Positions 17,147 to 26,185 of a stretch of 64,000 nt of DNA are shown piece after piece; within the stretch, counting starts at the first letter, position 1; each line of letters begins with the position of its first letter. A model generated the notes under the pieces. It was not told the DNA's origin. It worked only from the letters and a program-made list of their open reading frames with translations, and searched no databases. Source of the DNA: Roseiarcus sp963787135 (lineage in GTDB: Bacteria > Pseudomonadota > Alphaproteobacteria > Rhizobiales > Beijerinckiaceae); the NCBI GenBank assembly GCA_963787135.1, contig CAWBBW010000042.1:372001-436000 (forward strand). Direction: 5' to 3'. Made by a program: the position numbers and the translations under genes.

Positions 17147-19612
17147 ATGCCAAAGGCTCTCCTAGTCGATCCCGCCGCGCTGCGCGTTCCCTCTCACCTC
17201 GCGTTTCCGGACATTCCTGTTCGCGCCTACCGGACACCGATTGCGCAAGAGAGGGCGGCGCGGGGCGCCGAAGCGCTGGCGCAGGTGCTGCGGCACATGA
17301 TGGTGATCCGGGAGTTCGAAAGCATGCTCGGCGCCTTCAAGGCGACCGGCTCCTATCGCGGCATTTCCTACAGCTACAAAGGTCCGGCGCACCTCTCGAT
17401 CGGCCACGAAGGGGCCGCGGTCGGCGCGGCGCTCGCGCTCGAGCCGTCCGACCACATCTTCGGCAGCCATCGGAGCCATGGGGAGTTCATCGCCAAGGGG
17501 CTTTCAGCGATCCAAAAGTTGACTCCGGCCAGGCTCGTTGCGGTGATGGAAGGCTATCGCAGCGGTTCGCTGCTGAAAACGGTAGAGCGGCGCATCGGCG
17601 GCGAGACGGAGACCGCGCTTGGCGAGGGGTTTCTGCTGTTTGGCCTTCTGGCCGAGATCTTCATGCGCTCCAACGGATTCAATGGCGGCATGGGCGGCTC
17701 GATGCACGCCTTTTTCCCGCCCTTCGGCGCCTATCCTAACAACGCCATCGTCGGCGCCTCGGCCGGCATCGCAACCGGAGCCGCGCTTGCCAAGAAGATC
17801 CTCGGCGGCGGCGGCATCGCGGTCGCCAATGCAGGCGACGGTTCGACCGGCTGCGGCCCGGTCTGGGAGGCGATGAACTTTGCGGCGATGGCGCAATATC
17901 GCACGCTTTGGGACCTCGCCCCGAAGGGCGGCCTGCCCGTGCTCTTCTTTTTCAACAACAACTTCTACGCCATGGGCGGTCAGACGATCGGAGAAACGAT
18001 GGGCTGGGATCGCCTGTCGCGCATCGGCGCCGCCGTGAATGTCGAGGCTATGCACGCAGAGACGGTCGATGGCGCGAACCCGCTCGCGGTCGCCGACGCT
18101 GTCGGGCGAAAGCGGGCCTTGCTGCTCGCCGGTCAAGGCCCGGCGCTGCTCGATGTCGAATGTTACCGCAGCGGAGGACATTCGACGACCGACGCCAACT
18201 CCTATCGCACGAAAGACGAGATTGAACGCTGGTCGGCCCACGATCCCGTCCTTTCGTTCGGGGCGGCCCTGGTCGAAGCGGGGGTTCTCACAAGCGCGGC
18301 CATTGAGACGATGCGGGCCAAAGTCGCCGAGACGATACGCAAGGTCACCGCGGCCGCAGTGGATCCCGCGATAGCGCCGGTCGTCGACGTGAACGCGGAC
18401 CCGATATTGATCGGCCGCCTGATGTTCTCCAACGCGGAGATTCCGGTTCCGTCGAAGCCGGCGGCCACTCTCGCCGATCCCGCCGCCAGCTCGAGGATCG
18501 TCCAGAACGCGAAGAAGAGCCGTTTCGGCCTCTCCGAGACCGGCGCCAGGCTCTCGGCAATGCGGGCGATCACGCTCCGGGACGGCCTGTTCGAGGCCAT
18601 CCTCCATCACATGCTCAACGACGAGCGCCTGATCGCCTACGGTGAAGAGTGCCGCGAGTGGGGAGGCGCGTTCGGCGTCTATCGCGGCCTTGCGGAGTTG
18701 CTTCCCTATCACCGGATTTTCAATGCGCCGATTTCCGAGGCCGCGATCGTGGCGACCGCGGTCGGCCACGCGCTCGAGGGCGGCCGCACCCTGATCGAGC
18801 TCATGTACGCCGACTTCATCGGACGCGCGGGCGACGAAATCTTCAATCAGATGGCCAAGTGGCAGGCCATGTCGGCCGGCGAGCTCAAGCTTCCGGTCGT
18901 GCTGCGCTGCTCGGTCGGCAGCAAGTACGGCGCCCAGCATTCGCAGGACTGGACGGCGCTGGTCGCGCATGTCCCGGGACTGAAGGTCTTCTACCCCGCG
19001 ACGCCCTACGACGCGAAGGGGCTCATGGCGACGGCGCTGTCGAGCGAGGACCCGGTGGTCTTCTTCGAAAGCCAAAGGCTTTACGACACGGTCGAGCTTT
19101 TTCACACAGGCGGCGTTCCGACCGACTATTACCGGATTCCGGCCGGAGAGCCGGACGTGAAACGCGCCGGCGAGCACGTCACTATCCTCACCGTAGGACC
19201 CTCGCTCTATCCGGCGATCGACGCGGCGCGCGAACTCGACGAGACCTACGGCGTTGCGGCCGAGATCGTCGACGCGCGTTGTCTTGTGCCGTTCAACTAT
19301 GATCCGCTCCTCAAGTCGGTTCGCAAGACCGGGCGGCTCGTCATCGTGTCGGAGGCGTCCGAGCGCGGCAGTTTCGCGATGACGCTGTCGTCGAACGTGA
19401 CGCGGTTTGCGTTTGCCGATTTGAAGGCGCCTCCGAGGGTGATCGGCGCTCCGAACTGGATTGTCCCCGGCGCCGATATGGAATCGACTTACTTTCCCCA
19501 GGCTGCCGACATCGTCGACGTCGTCGCATGCGAGCTCTTTCCGGACCGCAAAAGGAACCGGCGCGGCGTCAGGAACTGGAGCGATCTCGACCTCGCCCGG
19601 CAGGGTCTGTGA
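17147..19612 (+). CDS. Thiamine-dependent 2-oxo acid/acetoin-type dehydrogenase E1, alpha and beta fused
   Basis: An 821-residue protein joining E1-alpha (about residues 40-400) and E1-beta (about 480-800). The thiamine diphosphate motif runs from GDG at 230-232 to NNN at 270-272. The beta half shows EECREWGGAFGVYRG and the conserved PYDAKGL and VVFFE segments. These enzymes decarboxylate a 2-oxo acid or cleave an acyloin and load the acyl group onto a lipoyl arm. The ATG has AAAGGA upstream. It is followed by a free lipoyl domain and a hydrolase, an arrangement closer to acetoin dehydrogenases than to pyruvate dehydrogenase. No E2 acyltransferase core or E3 is present nearby. Confidence 0.9.
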   Translation: MPKALLVDPAALRVPSHLAFPDIPVRAYRTPIAQERAARGAEALAQVLRHMMVIREFESMLGAFKATGSYRGISYSYKGPAHLSIGHEGAAVGAALALEPSDHIFGSHRSHGEFIAKGLSAIQKLTPARLVAVMEGYRSGSLLKTVERRIGGETETALGEGFLLFGLLAEIFMRSNGFNGGMGGSMHAFFPPFGAYPNNAIVGASAGIATGAALAKKILGGGGIAVANAGDGSTGCGPVWEAMNFAAMAQYRTLWDLAPKGGLPVLFFFNNNFYAMGGQTIGETMGWDRLSRIGAAVNVEAMHAETVDGANPLAVADAVGRKRALLLAGQGPALLDVECYRSGGHSTTDANSYRTKDEIERWSAHDPVLSFGAALVEAGVLTSAAIETMRAKVAETIRKVTAAAVDPAIAPVVDVNADPILIGRLMFSNAEIPVPSKPAATLADPAASSRIVQNAKKSRFGLSETGARLSAMRAITLRDGLFEAILHHMLNDERLIAYGEECREWGGAFGVYRGLAELLPYHRIFNAPISEAAIVATAVGHALEGGRTLIELMYADFIGRAGDEIFNQMAKWQAMSAGELKLPVVLRCSVGSKYGAQHSQDWTALVAHVPGLKVFYPATPYDAKGLMATALSSEDPVVFFESQRLYDTVELFHTGGVPTDYYRIPAGEPDVKRAGEHVTILTVGPSLYPAIDAARELDETYGVAAEIVDARCLVPFNYDPLLKSVRKTGRLVIVSEASERGSFAMTLSSNVTRFAFADLKAPPRVIGAPNWIVPGADMESTYFPQAADIVDVVACELFPDRKRNRRGVRNWSDLDLARQGL

Positions 19613-19636
19613 CGAAGCGCGCTTGGAGGACGAGAG

Positions 19637-19882
19637 ATGGACGTGAACATTCTGCTGCCGCAGCTCGGCAACGAGATCGAGGAAGCGCAAGTTGACGCCT
19701 GGCTCAAGAACGTCGGCGACCCCGTCGCCAAGGGCGAGCAGGTCGCGGTCATCACAACGCCGAAGGTCACGTTTGAGCTCGAGGCGCCGGAAGCGGGCAC
19801 ATTGAAGGCGATTCTCGTTGAGGCCGATGAGATCGCATCGGTCGGCGCCATTCTTGGCGTCATAGACACCGGACGGACATGA
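19637..19882 (+). CDS. Stand-alone lipoyl/biotinyl attachment domain
   Basis: An 81-residue protein that is just one lipoyl domain. The expected hairpin centres on TPK at residues 41-43, with Lys43 as the modified residue, followed by VTFELEAPEAG. The usual residue before the Lys is Asp; here it is Pro. A strong GGAGG site precedes the ATG. It is probably the swinging arm for the upstream E1. Normally this domain is the N-terminus of an E2 acyltransferase, but no E2 core follows. The stop overlaps the next gene (ATGA). Confidence 0.9.
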   Translation: MDVNILLPQLGNEIEEAQVDAWLKNVGDPVAKGEQVAVITTPKVTFELEAPEAGTLKAILVEADEIASVGAILGVIDTGRT

Positions 19883-20652
19883 GCGCGGCGGCGAACTCCG
19901 CCGTCTTCCATGCGGCGGGAACGAGCGGCTCCGCCATTCTGCTGATCCACGGCTTTGGCGCCGATCGCCTCAGTTGGCTGGCCAATCAGCAGCAACTGTC
20001 GGCGGCGGGAAGAATTTACACGCTCGATCTTCCAGGCCACGGAGAAACCCCGCTCGCGGGTGGAGGCCGGCTCGAGGATCTCGTTCGCGCCGTGGCGGAG
20101 GCGATCGACGCCTCGCAAATCGGTCCGGTTCACATTATCGCTCATTCCCTCGGCGGCGCCGTCGCAATCGCCCTCGCCGCGATGCGGCCCGATCTCGTGC
20201 GCTCGCTCGCGCTCATTGCCTGCGCCGGGCTCGGACAAGGGGTGAACGAGAGCTTCCTCTTCGAATATCCGCGGTGCGCGTCCGCCGGGGAAGCCGAGGC
20301 GATGCTTAGACGGCTGGTCTCGCGGCCCCGGCTGATTAACCGCTACATGGTCGCCAGGGTTCTCGAGCAGCTGAATTCTCCCGGCGGCCGTGAGGCGCTG
20401 ATCGCGATCGCGAACGAACTGCGGCAGATCGAGTCGGTCATCGAGCCATCCTTGCAGGCTCTTGCCGCGTCGCCGTTGCCCCGACTTGCGATCTGGGGCG
20501 CGGCGGATGCGATCGTTCCGCTCGACGAGGAACGCCTTTCGGACTTCGGCGGAGAAAGACTGATTCTCCCGGACGTCGCCCACCTGCCTCACATTGAAGC
20601 GTCCCGCGCGGTGAACGAGCGCCTCCTCGACTGGCTGACGGCGCAGAGCTGA
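19879..20652 (+). CDS. Alpha/beta hydrolase in place of an E2 core
   Basis: A 257-residue alpha/beta hydrolase with HGFGADRLSW, the nucleophile motif AHSLGG, GAADAIVP for the acid, and DVAHLPHIE carrying the catalytic His. It resembles the hydrolase domain fused to some acetoin dehydrogenase E2 proteins (AcoC), but here it is a separate protein overlapping the lipoyl gene by four bases. It may release or transfer the acyl group from the lipoyl arm. That role is inferred from context only. Confidence 0.85.
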   Translation: MSAAANSAVFHAAGTSGSAILLIHGFGADRLSWLANQQQLSAAGRIYTLDLPGHGETPLAGGGRLEDLVRAVAEAIDASQIGPVHIIAHSLGGAVAIALAAMRPDLVRSLALIACAGLGQGVNESFLFEYPRCASAGEAEAMLRRLVSRPRLINRYMVARVLEQLNSPGGREALIAIANELRQIESVIEPSLQALAASPLPRLAIWGAADAIVPLDEERLSDFGGERLILPDVAHLPHIEASRAVNERLLDWLTAQS

Positions 20653-20680
20653 ACACCCGACGTTTGCAACCGGAATCATT

Positions 20681-21652
20681 ATGGCGAAGCTGGCGCGGGA
20701 TGGACAGAAGGTCTTGCGGGACGCGCAGTCGCTCAGACTGCGAGCGGCCTGGCTCTACTACACTTACGGCTACACCCAGAAGGACATCGCCGACCGGCTG
20801 GGACTCGCCCGGACGACCGTGGTGAAGTTGCTGGATGAGACGTTGAAGCGCGCCGAAGTGCAAATCTGGATCGCCGAAGGCGCGCCGGAATTGATCGATC
20901 TCAGTCTCAGGCTGGAAGACCGATTGAAGCTGGACGAAGCGATCGTCGTTCCCGGCGAGGAGGGCGCGGATGGAGCAGCGAAAGCTGTGGGCGCCGCGCT
21001 CGGAGCGTGGTTGTCGGAAACAATCCACGACGGCATGCGAGTAGGCGTGGGCTGGGGCCGCACCTTGACCGCGTCGCTGGCGACGTTCCGTCCGCCGCGC
21101 CGGGACAATGTGAAAGTGGTCTCGCTGCTCGGCGGCGTTGTCGAGGTTGCGCTCACGAACCCACTCGAGTTCACCTGGCGCCTCGCAAACCAGCTCGGCG
21201 CGGAATGCTACCTGTTTCCTGCGCCTCTCATCGTCAACTCCGCAGAAACCCGCGATCGCCTGCTCGTGCGCTGCGGGCTCGACAGGCTCGAGAAGCTCGC
21301 CTCCTCGCTCGATCTCGCGGTGCTCAGCGTCGGCGACATTGGCCCGGCGGCCACCTCCCTATCGAAGGGTCTGCTCTCCAAAGTGCAGCTGCAGGAGCTT
21401 TACGAGGCGGGCTGCGTCTCCGACACCCTGTGCAACTTCCTCGCCGCCGACGGTACGAGCGTTTCCCATCCCTTAAACGAGAGGGTGATGTCGATCGGCC
21501 TCGATACGATCGCACGTGCGCGGCATATCGTTATCGCGACAGGAGGTGCGCCGCGCGCCGAAGCGATCCTTGCCGCCCGCAAACGAATTGGCTGCAACAC
21601 GCTCGTCACCGACGAGCATGCCGCCAGACGTCTTCTGGAAATCGCCGTTTAG
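20681..21652 (+). CDS. SorC-family sugar-binding transcriptional regulator
   Basis: A 323-residue regulator. The N-terminal helix-turn-helix (AAWLYYTYGYTQKDIADRLG, residues 22-41, continuing into LARTTVVKLL) is typical of SorC/DeoR-type proteins. The C-terminal sugar-binding domain shows VGVGWGRTL, SLLGG and GGAPRAEAI. Such proteins sense a phosphorylated sugar or polyol and control their own operon. It ends the E1 operon, and the palindrome at 17047-17074 is its most likely target. This suggests the pathway starts from a sugar- or polyol-derived compound. Confidence 0.9.
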   Translation: MAKLARDGQKVLRDAQSLRLRAAWLYYTYGYTQKDIADRLGLARTTVVKLLDETLKRAEVQIWIAEGAPELIDLSLRLEDRLKLDEAIVVPGEEGADGAAKAVGAALGAWLSETIHDGMRVGVGWGRTLTASLATFRPPRRDNVKVVSLLGGVVEVALTNPLEFTWRLANQLGAECYLFPAPLIVNSAETRDRLLVRCGLDRLEKLASSLDLAVLSVGDIGPAATSLSKGLLSKVQLQELYEAGCVSDTLCNFLAADGTSVSHPLNERVMSIGLDTIARARHIVIATGGAPRAEAILAARKRIGCNTLVTDEHAARRLLEIAV

Positions 21653-21679
21653 CGAGCGCCCGGCGTCATGGGGGCGAGC

Positions 21680-22303
21680 TCACTGCAGCAAGCTCTCCGT
21701 CCGCTCGCGCAATGTCTTGACCAGTGCGTCGGCGCCGCCGCCGCCAGCCAGGATCGAAGCAAATTCGTCGCGCCGCGTCGCGAGGTCGCTGATGGTCCCG
21801 TTGAGGTAGACGTCGATCACCCGCCCGCCGCGAACGAGATAGTTGATCGTCACGTTGCGGCCGCCGGGCTGGATCAGCTGCGTCTTGACGATCTCGCCGC
21901 CGCCCCGCAACTCCGCGCTGGTCTGCGGGTCGACGACGAAGCTTTCGCCGGAATAATCGGTCACCTGGTGCGCATAGTCCGCGACGAGGAAGCGGGCAAA
22001 AGCCTCGCGGACCGCCGCCTGCTGGGCGCCGGAGAAGGTCGTCCATGCCGGGCCGGCCGCAAGCCTCGTCATCGTCCCGAGATCGAAGGCGGAGGAGATC
22101 GCGGGCGTGAAGCGCCGGTCGCGCTCGCGCACACTGAGCTGGCCCGCCTGTTTGAGCGTCGGCATCAGCTGCTGATAATAGGATTCGATGTGTCTGGCGG
22201 CCGGGCTCAGCGCTTCGGCCCGTAGCGGACCATAGCCGAACAGCACGACGGCCATCATGGCTGCAATTCGGGTGAGGCTTCGGCGGAGTTTGAAAACTTT
22301 CAT
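21680..22303 (-). CDS. hpnM: Hopanoid-associated MlaC-family periplasmic protein HpnM
   Basis: A 207-residue exported protein of the MlaC/Ttg2D phospholipid-binding family. The signal region is RIAAMMAVVLFGYGPLRAEA, and the conserved core is TTFSGAQQAAVREAFARFLV followed by VNYLVR-like and LNGTISDL segments. HpnM is the periplasmic partner of the HpnN transporter. It is divergent from hpnN across 345 bases and converges with the SorC gene, with 27 bases between stops. The hpnN neighbour makes HpnM a better call than general MlaC. Confidence 0.88.
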   Translation of the reverse strand: MKVFKLRRSLTRIAAMMAVVLFGYGPLRAEALSPAARHIESYYQQLMPTLKQAGQLSVRERDRRFTPAISSAFDLGTMTRLAAGPAWTTFSGAQQAAVREAFARFLVADYAHQVTDYSGESFVVDPQTSAELRGGGEIVKTQLIQPGGRNVTINYLVRGGRVIDVYLNGTISDLATRRDEFASILAGGGGADALVKTLRERTESLLQ

Positions 22304-22648
22304 CAGGGGCGTTCCATTCGCTTCGATGGTCGATCGGCCCTCAAGGCAGCCGCGGTCATATCAAACTGCGTTGATCTGTAAACTTACGCAAGTGTCCGAG
22401 TGGAGCACGATCTCGGCACGAGTGTGGCGTTCGGTTCGTTCGGTTCTTGCTGCAGGACCGGCGCGCCTATGGCGAAACCGCCGACCCCGGGTCGTAGACC
22501 CTTCGTTCGAATTCCCATAAAAGCGCGCGAGCGCCGCAAAGGTTGCTATCGAAGGACAATTTAACCGGCCTGTCCTTGTCCACCTTAGCCGCGGCGCATC
22601 GATCCACTCCCCACGCGACGCATTTACACAGGCGCTTCCTGCAATCCC
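22304..22648. other. Divergent promoter region of hpnM and hpnN with an inverted repeat
   Basis: 345 bases between two divergent hopanoid transport genes, expected to hold both promoters. A perfect 7-bp inverted repeat, AAGGACA at 22552-22558 and TGTCCTT at 22571-22577, lies about 72 bases before the hpnN start and could be an operator or leader hairpin. The sequence is visibly more AT-rich here than in the genes. I see no tRNA or ORF worth calling. Confidence 0.45.
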
Positions 22649-25267
22649 ATGCGCAAAATTGGCAATCCGGCGACGATCGAGGCCATTACACGGGCGGTGC
22701 GCCTGTCGAGCCGCCACGCGTGGCTCGTCATCTCCGGCTTCCTGCTCCTGGCGATCGTTGCCGCCAGCTTTCTCGCCAGCCACTTCGCCATCACGACAGA
22801 CAGCAAAGAGCTCCTCTCCAGCTCGCTTCCGTGGCGCCAGCAGGAGATCATGCTCGATAAGGCGTTCCCCCAGTCGACCAACCAGATCATCGCCGTCGTC
22901 GACGCGACGACGCCCGAGGCTGCCGATGAGGCGGCGGATGCGCTCGTCAACGACCTTTCGCCGCGTTCGGACGTGATCCGCAGCATCAGGCGACCCGATG
23001 GCGGCGAGTTCTTCGCACGCAACGGCGTCCTCTTCCTCTCCGTCGACGAGGTGCGTCGCGACACCGCCGAGCTGATCAAGGCCCAGCCCTTCCTCGGCAC
23101 GCTGGCCGCCGATCCGACGCTGCGCGGCGTTCTTCGCACCTTGTCGCAGTCGATCGAGGGCGTGCGACGGGGAAAGGCGGAACTCGAGGATCTGAGGCCC
23201 GCTGTCGTCGCCATCGCCGACGCCCTGGAACGCCTGGCGAAGGGAGACAATCCCGCCTTTTCATGGCGCAGGCTGATTACCGGGCGTGCGCCGAAGCCCT
23301 CCGAGCTTCGGCGCTTCGTCGACATCCAGCCGGTCCTCGACTTCGACGCTCTCGAGCCCGGAGGCAAGGCTACGACTTCTATCCGCGAGGCGATCTCCAG
23401 GCTCAATTTGACGGCAGAGAGGGGGGTCAAAGTCCGCCTCACCGGATCGGTCGCGCTTGCGGATGAGGAATTCGCCACGGTCGCCGACGGCGCGGGTTTG
23501 AACGGCGCCGTGACCCTCCTTGTCGTCATCCTTGTGCTATGGCTGGCCCTCAAGCAGGCCAGGATCATCCTCGCCGTCCTGGTGAGCCTCGTGATCGGGC
23601 TCATGCTCACGGCCGCCATCGGGCTCCGGATGGTCGGAGCGCTAAACCTCATATCGGTCGCGTTCGCGGTGCTGTTCGTGGGGCTCGGCGTCGATTTCGG
23701 CATCCAGTTCAGCGTCCGCTACCGAGCCGAACGGCATGCCTCTCCCGGTTTCGAGCCGGCGCTTCTGGCGACGGCGGGCAAGGTAGCGGGACCGCTTCTG
23801 CTTGCCGCCGCCTCGATCGCGGCTGCGTTTTATTCCTTCCTGCCGACCGCTTACGTCGGCCTCTCCGAGCTAGGGCTGATCGCGGGGACGGGCATGTTTG
23901 TCGCGTTCGCGACCACCGTGACCCTGCTGCCCGCGCTGCTCACCGTGCTGAAGCCGGCCGGCGAGCCGGCTCCGATCGGATATGCAGCCCTTGCGCCGCT
24001 CGACCGCTTTCTCGAAAAGCAGCGCAATTGGGTGGTTGGAACAACCCTGGCGGCCGCGATCCTTGGCCTGCCCTTGCTCGCGAACTTGCGGTTCGACTTC
24101 AATCCGCTCGATCTGCGCGCTCAGGATTCCGAATCGGTGGCGACGCTTCTCGATCTCATGCGCGATCCGGACACGAGCCCGAACACGATCGACGTGCTTG
24201 AAAGCGATCTCGCCCACGCCACGGCCCTGGCCGAGAGGCTCAAGCGCCTGCCGCAGGTCGATCGGGCGCAGACGTTGCAAAGCTTCATTCCCGGGGATCA
24301 GGAAGAGAAGCTGGCGATTATTGACGACGCAAATTTCTTCCTGGCGAACACGCTTAATCCGGATCAGGTCGATGCTTCCCCGACGCCGGCCGAGACGGTG
24401 GCGGCGATTGAGACGACCGCCCGTGACCTCGCGGGCGCGGCAGGCGACCTCACGAGCCCCGCCGCTGTCGAGGCTCGCCGGCTGGCCGCCCTCCTGACCG
24501 CATTGGCGAAAGCGACGCCGGCGGCGCGGGAGGACGCCGAGCGCACTCTGGTCGCCCCGCTCAAGACGACGCTCCGCCAGGTGAGGGCTCTCTTGACCGC
24601 GGAACCGGTGACCCTCGAGACTCTTCCAGCCTCGCTGAAGAGCGACTGGGTCGCCGCCGACGGCCGGGCCAGGATCGAGGTCGCGCCGAGCGGAGACGGC
24701 AACGACAACGCGACCTTGCGCAGCTTCGTCAAAGCGGTCCGCGGTGTCGCGCCGCAGGCCGCGGGAACGCCAGTTTTCATCATCGAGGCCGCTGCAACCA
24801 TCGTGAAAGCGTTCCTTCAGGCCGGGGTCTGGTCGGTGGCGTCGATTGCGCTCATTCTTTTCATCGCGCTGCGTCGCTGGACTCATGTCGCGCTGACGCT
24901 CGTGCCGCTGCTCGTCGCCATCGTGGTCACGCTCGAGATGTGCGTCGCGATCGGGCTTCAGCTGAATTTCGCCAACATCATCGCGCTGCCGCTGCTTCTG
25001 GGCGTCGGCGTAGCGTTCAAGATCTACTACGTAATGGCGTGGCGCTCGGGCGAGACGAATTTCCTGCAATCGAGCCTGACCCGCGCCGTCTTCTTCAGCG
25101 CATGCACCACGGCCACCGCCTTCGGCAGCCTGTGGTTCTCACACCATCCGGGCACGTCGAGCATGGGCAAGCTGATGGCGCTGTCGCTGCTGACGACCCT
25201 ATCGGCCGCGGTCATCTTCCAGCCGGCTCTGCTGGCGACGCAGCGGAAGGCCGCACGGGACCCATAA
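22649..25267 (+). CDS. hpnN: Hopanoid transporter HpnN (RND/MMPL family)
   Basis: An 872-residue inner-membrane RND-type transporter. One TM near residues 25-45 leads into a large periplasmic loop (KELLSSSLPWRQQE), then a five-TM block (about 285-460) with GLGVDFGIQFSVRYR, the MMPL-type charged motif. A second periplasmic loop and a second TM block (about 725-870) follow. HpnN moves hopanoids to the outer membrane. The hpnM and mlaA neighbours support this. Signal-like basic residues precede the first TM. Confidence 0.93.
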   Translation: MRKIGNPATIEAITRAVRLSSRHAWLVISGFLLLAIVAASFLASHFAITTDSKELLSSSLPWRQQEIMLDKAFPQSTNQIIAVVDATTPEAADEAADALVNDLSPRSDVIRSIRRPDGGEFFARNGVLFLSVDEVRRDTAELIKAQPFLGTLAADPTLRGVLRTLSQSIEGVRRGKAELEDLRPAVVAIADALERLAKGDNPAFSWRRLITGRAPKPSELRRFVDIQPVLDFDALEPGGKATTSIREAISRLNLTAERGVKVRLTGSVALADEEFATVADGAGLNGAVTLLVVILVLWLALKQARIILAVLVSLVIGLMLTAAIGLRMVGALNLISVAFAVLFVGLGVDFGIQFSVRYRAERHASPGFEPALLATAGKVAGPLLLAAASIAAAFYSFLPTAYVGLSELGLIAGTGMFVAFATTVTLLPALLTVLKPAGEPAPIGYAALAPLDRFLEKQRNWVVGTTLAAAILGLPLLANLRFDFNPLDLRAQDSESVATLLDLMRDPDTSPNTIDVLESDLAHATALAERLKRLPQVDRAQTLQSFIPGDQEEKLAIIDDANFFLANTLNPDQVDASPTPAETVAAIETTARDLAGAAGDLTSPAAVEARRLAALLTALAKATPAAREDAERTLVAPLKTTLRQVRALLTAEPVTLETLPASLKSDWVAADGRARIEVAPSGDGNDNATLRSFVKAVRGVAPQAAGTPVFIIEAAATIVKAFLQAGVWSVASIALILFIALRRWTHVALTLVPLLVAIVVTLEMCVAIGLQLNFANIIALPLLLGVGVAFKIYYVMAWRSGETNFLQSSLTRAVFFSACTTATAFGSLWFSHHPGTSSMGKLMALSLLTTLSAAVIFQPALLATQRKAARDP

Positions 25268-25275
25268 CGGGTCCT

Positions 25276-25294
25276 CCCGCAAAAGTGACGCGGG
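25276..25294 (+). terminator. Weak hairpin after hpnN
   Basis: CCCGC (25276-25280) can pair with GCGGG (25290-25294) across a 9-base loop, a few bases after the hpnN stop. There is no T-tract, only a poly-A stretch downstream. Low support. Confidence 0.2.
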
Positions 25295-25453
25295 TGCGGC
25301 AAAAAAGCGACAGTCACCGCCGGGCGCCTCTGCTACAGTGCCGGGGAAGTTTGATTTGATTGACGACTTGCGTCGATAGTCGCCGCTTGCCATTTGATGA
25401 TCAAACCCTAGAAACTTTGGCCGTCGCGCGGAAAATAAGGGGGCTTATTGCGA

Positions 25454-26185
25454 ATGCGTCGCGCTAGACCTTGGGTGGCCAGGTCGCTCGCTTGTGCGCT
25501 GCCCATAATTGTCAGCGCCTGCGCGGGCGTGCCACGCGACGCATCGCTGCCGATCGACGACCCAAACGAGCAATTCAATCGCGGCGTTCTTCGCGTGAAC
25601 CAGGCGGTGCTCGACCCGGCCGCCAATGTGGTGAAGGCAGTCCCGGGACCAATTCGCGACCGATTCCAGGATTTGGACTCGAACCTGAAGGAGCCGCGCA
25701 TTTTCGGGAACAACATCCTTCAGGGCCGCTTCAACGCCGCCGCCATCACGCTGGGCCGGTTCGTCTTCAACTCGACCTTCGGCCTCGGCGGACTGTTTGA
25801 CGTCGCCGCTCAAAACGGGCTCCCGAAGCAGACCGGCGACTTCGGCCAGACCCTTTTCGTCTACGGCGTCCCTGCGGGCACATTTGTGGAGCAGCCCTAT
25901 TACGGCCCCTCGACGCAGCGCGATTCGGTCGGCGGAGTCGTCGATACGGTGCTCGATCCCGTGGGCTGGGTGATGGGGGGCATAATCTTCGGGTGGCCGT
26001 GGACGGCCGGCACGGCCGGCGTGGGCGCCGCGGCTCATCTTGGCCAATGGAAGGAGGCGGAGAACGCCTCGATCGATTTCTACAGCTTCCTGCGCTCGGA
26101 CTATTACCAGACGCGCCGGGGGCAACTGCGGGAGGCGATCGGCCTTCCGGCCGTCGTCGAGTCGCCCGCCACCGCTGGTCGCTAG
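25454..26185 (+). CDS. mlaA: MlaA/VacJ-family outer-membrane lipoprotein
   Basis: A 243-residue lipoprotein. A basic N-terminus and hydrophobic stretch lead to the lipobox VSAC. The mature part begins with the family signature DPNEQFNRGVLRVNQ, followed by NSTFGLGGLFDVA and FGQTLFVYGVPAG. MlaA sits in the outer membrane and exchanges lipids with an MlaC-type periplasmic protein, here plausibly HpnM. A TTG at 25448 is an alternative start with closer spacing to AAGGGGG. The stop shares bases with the hpnL stop on the other strand (CTAG). Confidence 0.9.
   Translation: MRRARPWVARSLACALPIIVSACAGVPRDASLPIDDPNEQFNRGVLRVNQAVLDPAANVVKAVPGPIRDRFQDLDSNLKEPRIFGNNILQGRFNAAAITLGRFVFNSTFGLGGLFDVAAQNGLPKQTGDFGQTLFVYGVPAGTFVEQPYYGPSTQRDSVGGVVDTVLDPVGWVMGGIIFGWPWTAGTAGVGAAAHLGQWKEAENASIDFYSFLRSDYYQTRRGQLREAIGLPAVVESPATAGR

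Noticed and set aside
17504..19690. A 728-codon minus-strand open frame
   Set aside because: Antisense to the fused E1 gene, with no motifs and Arg/Gly-rich composition. A GC artefact.
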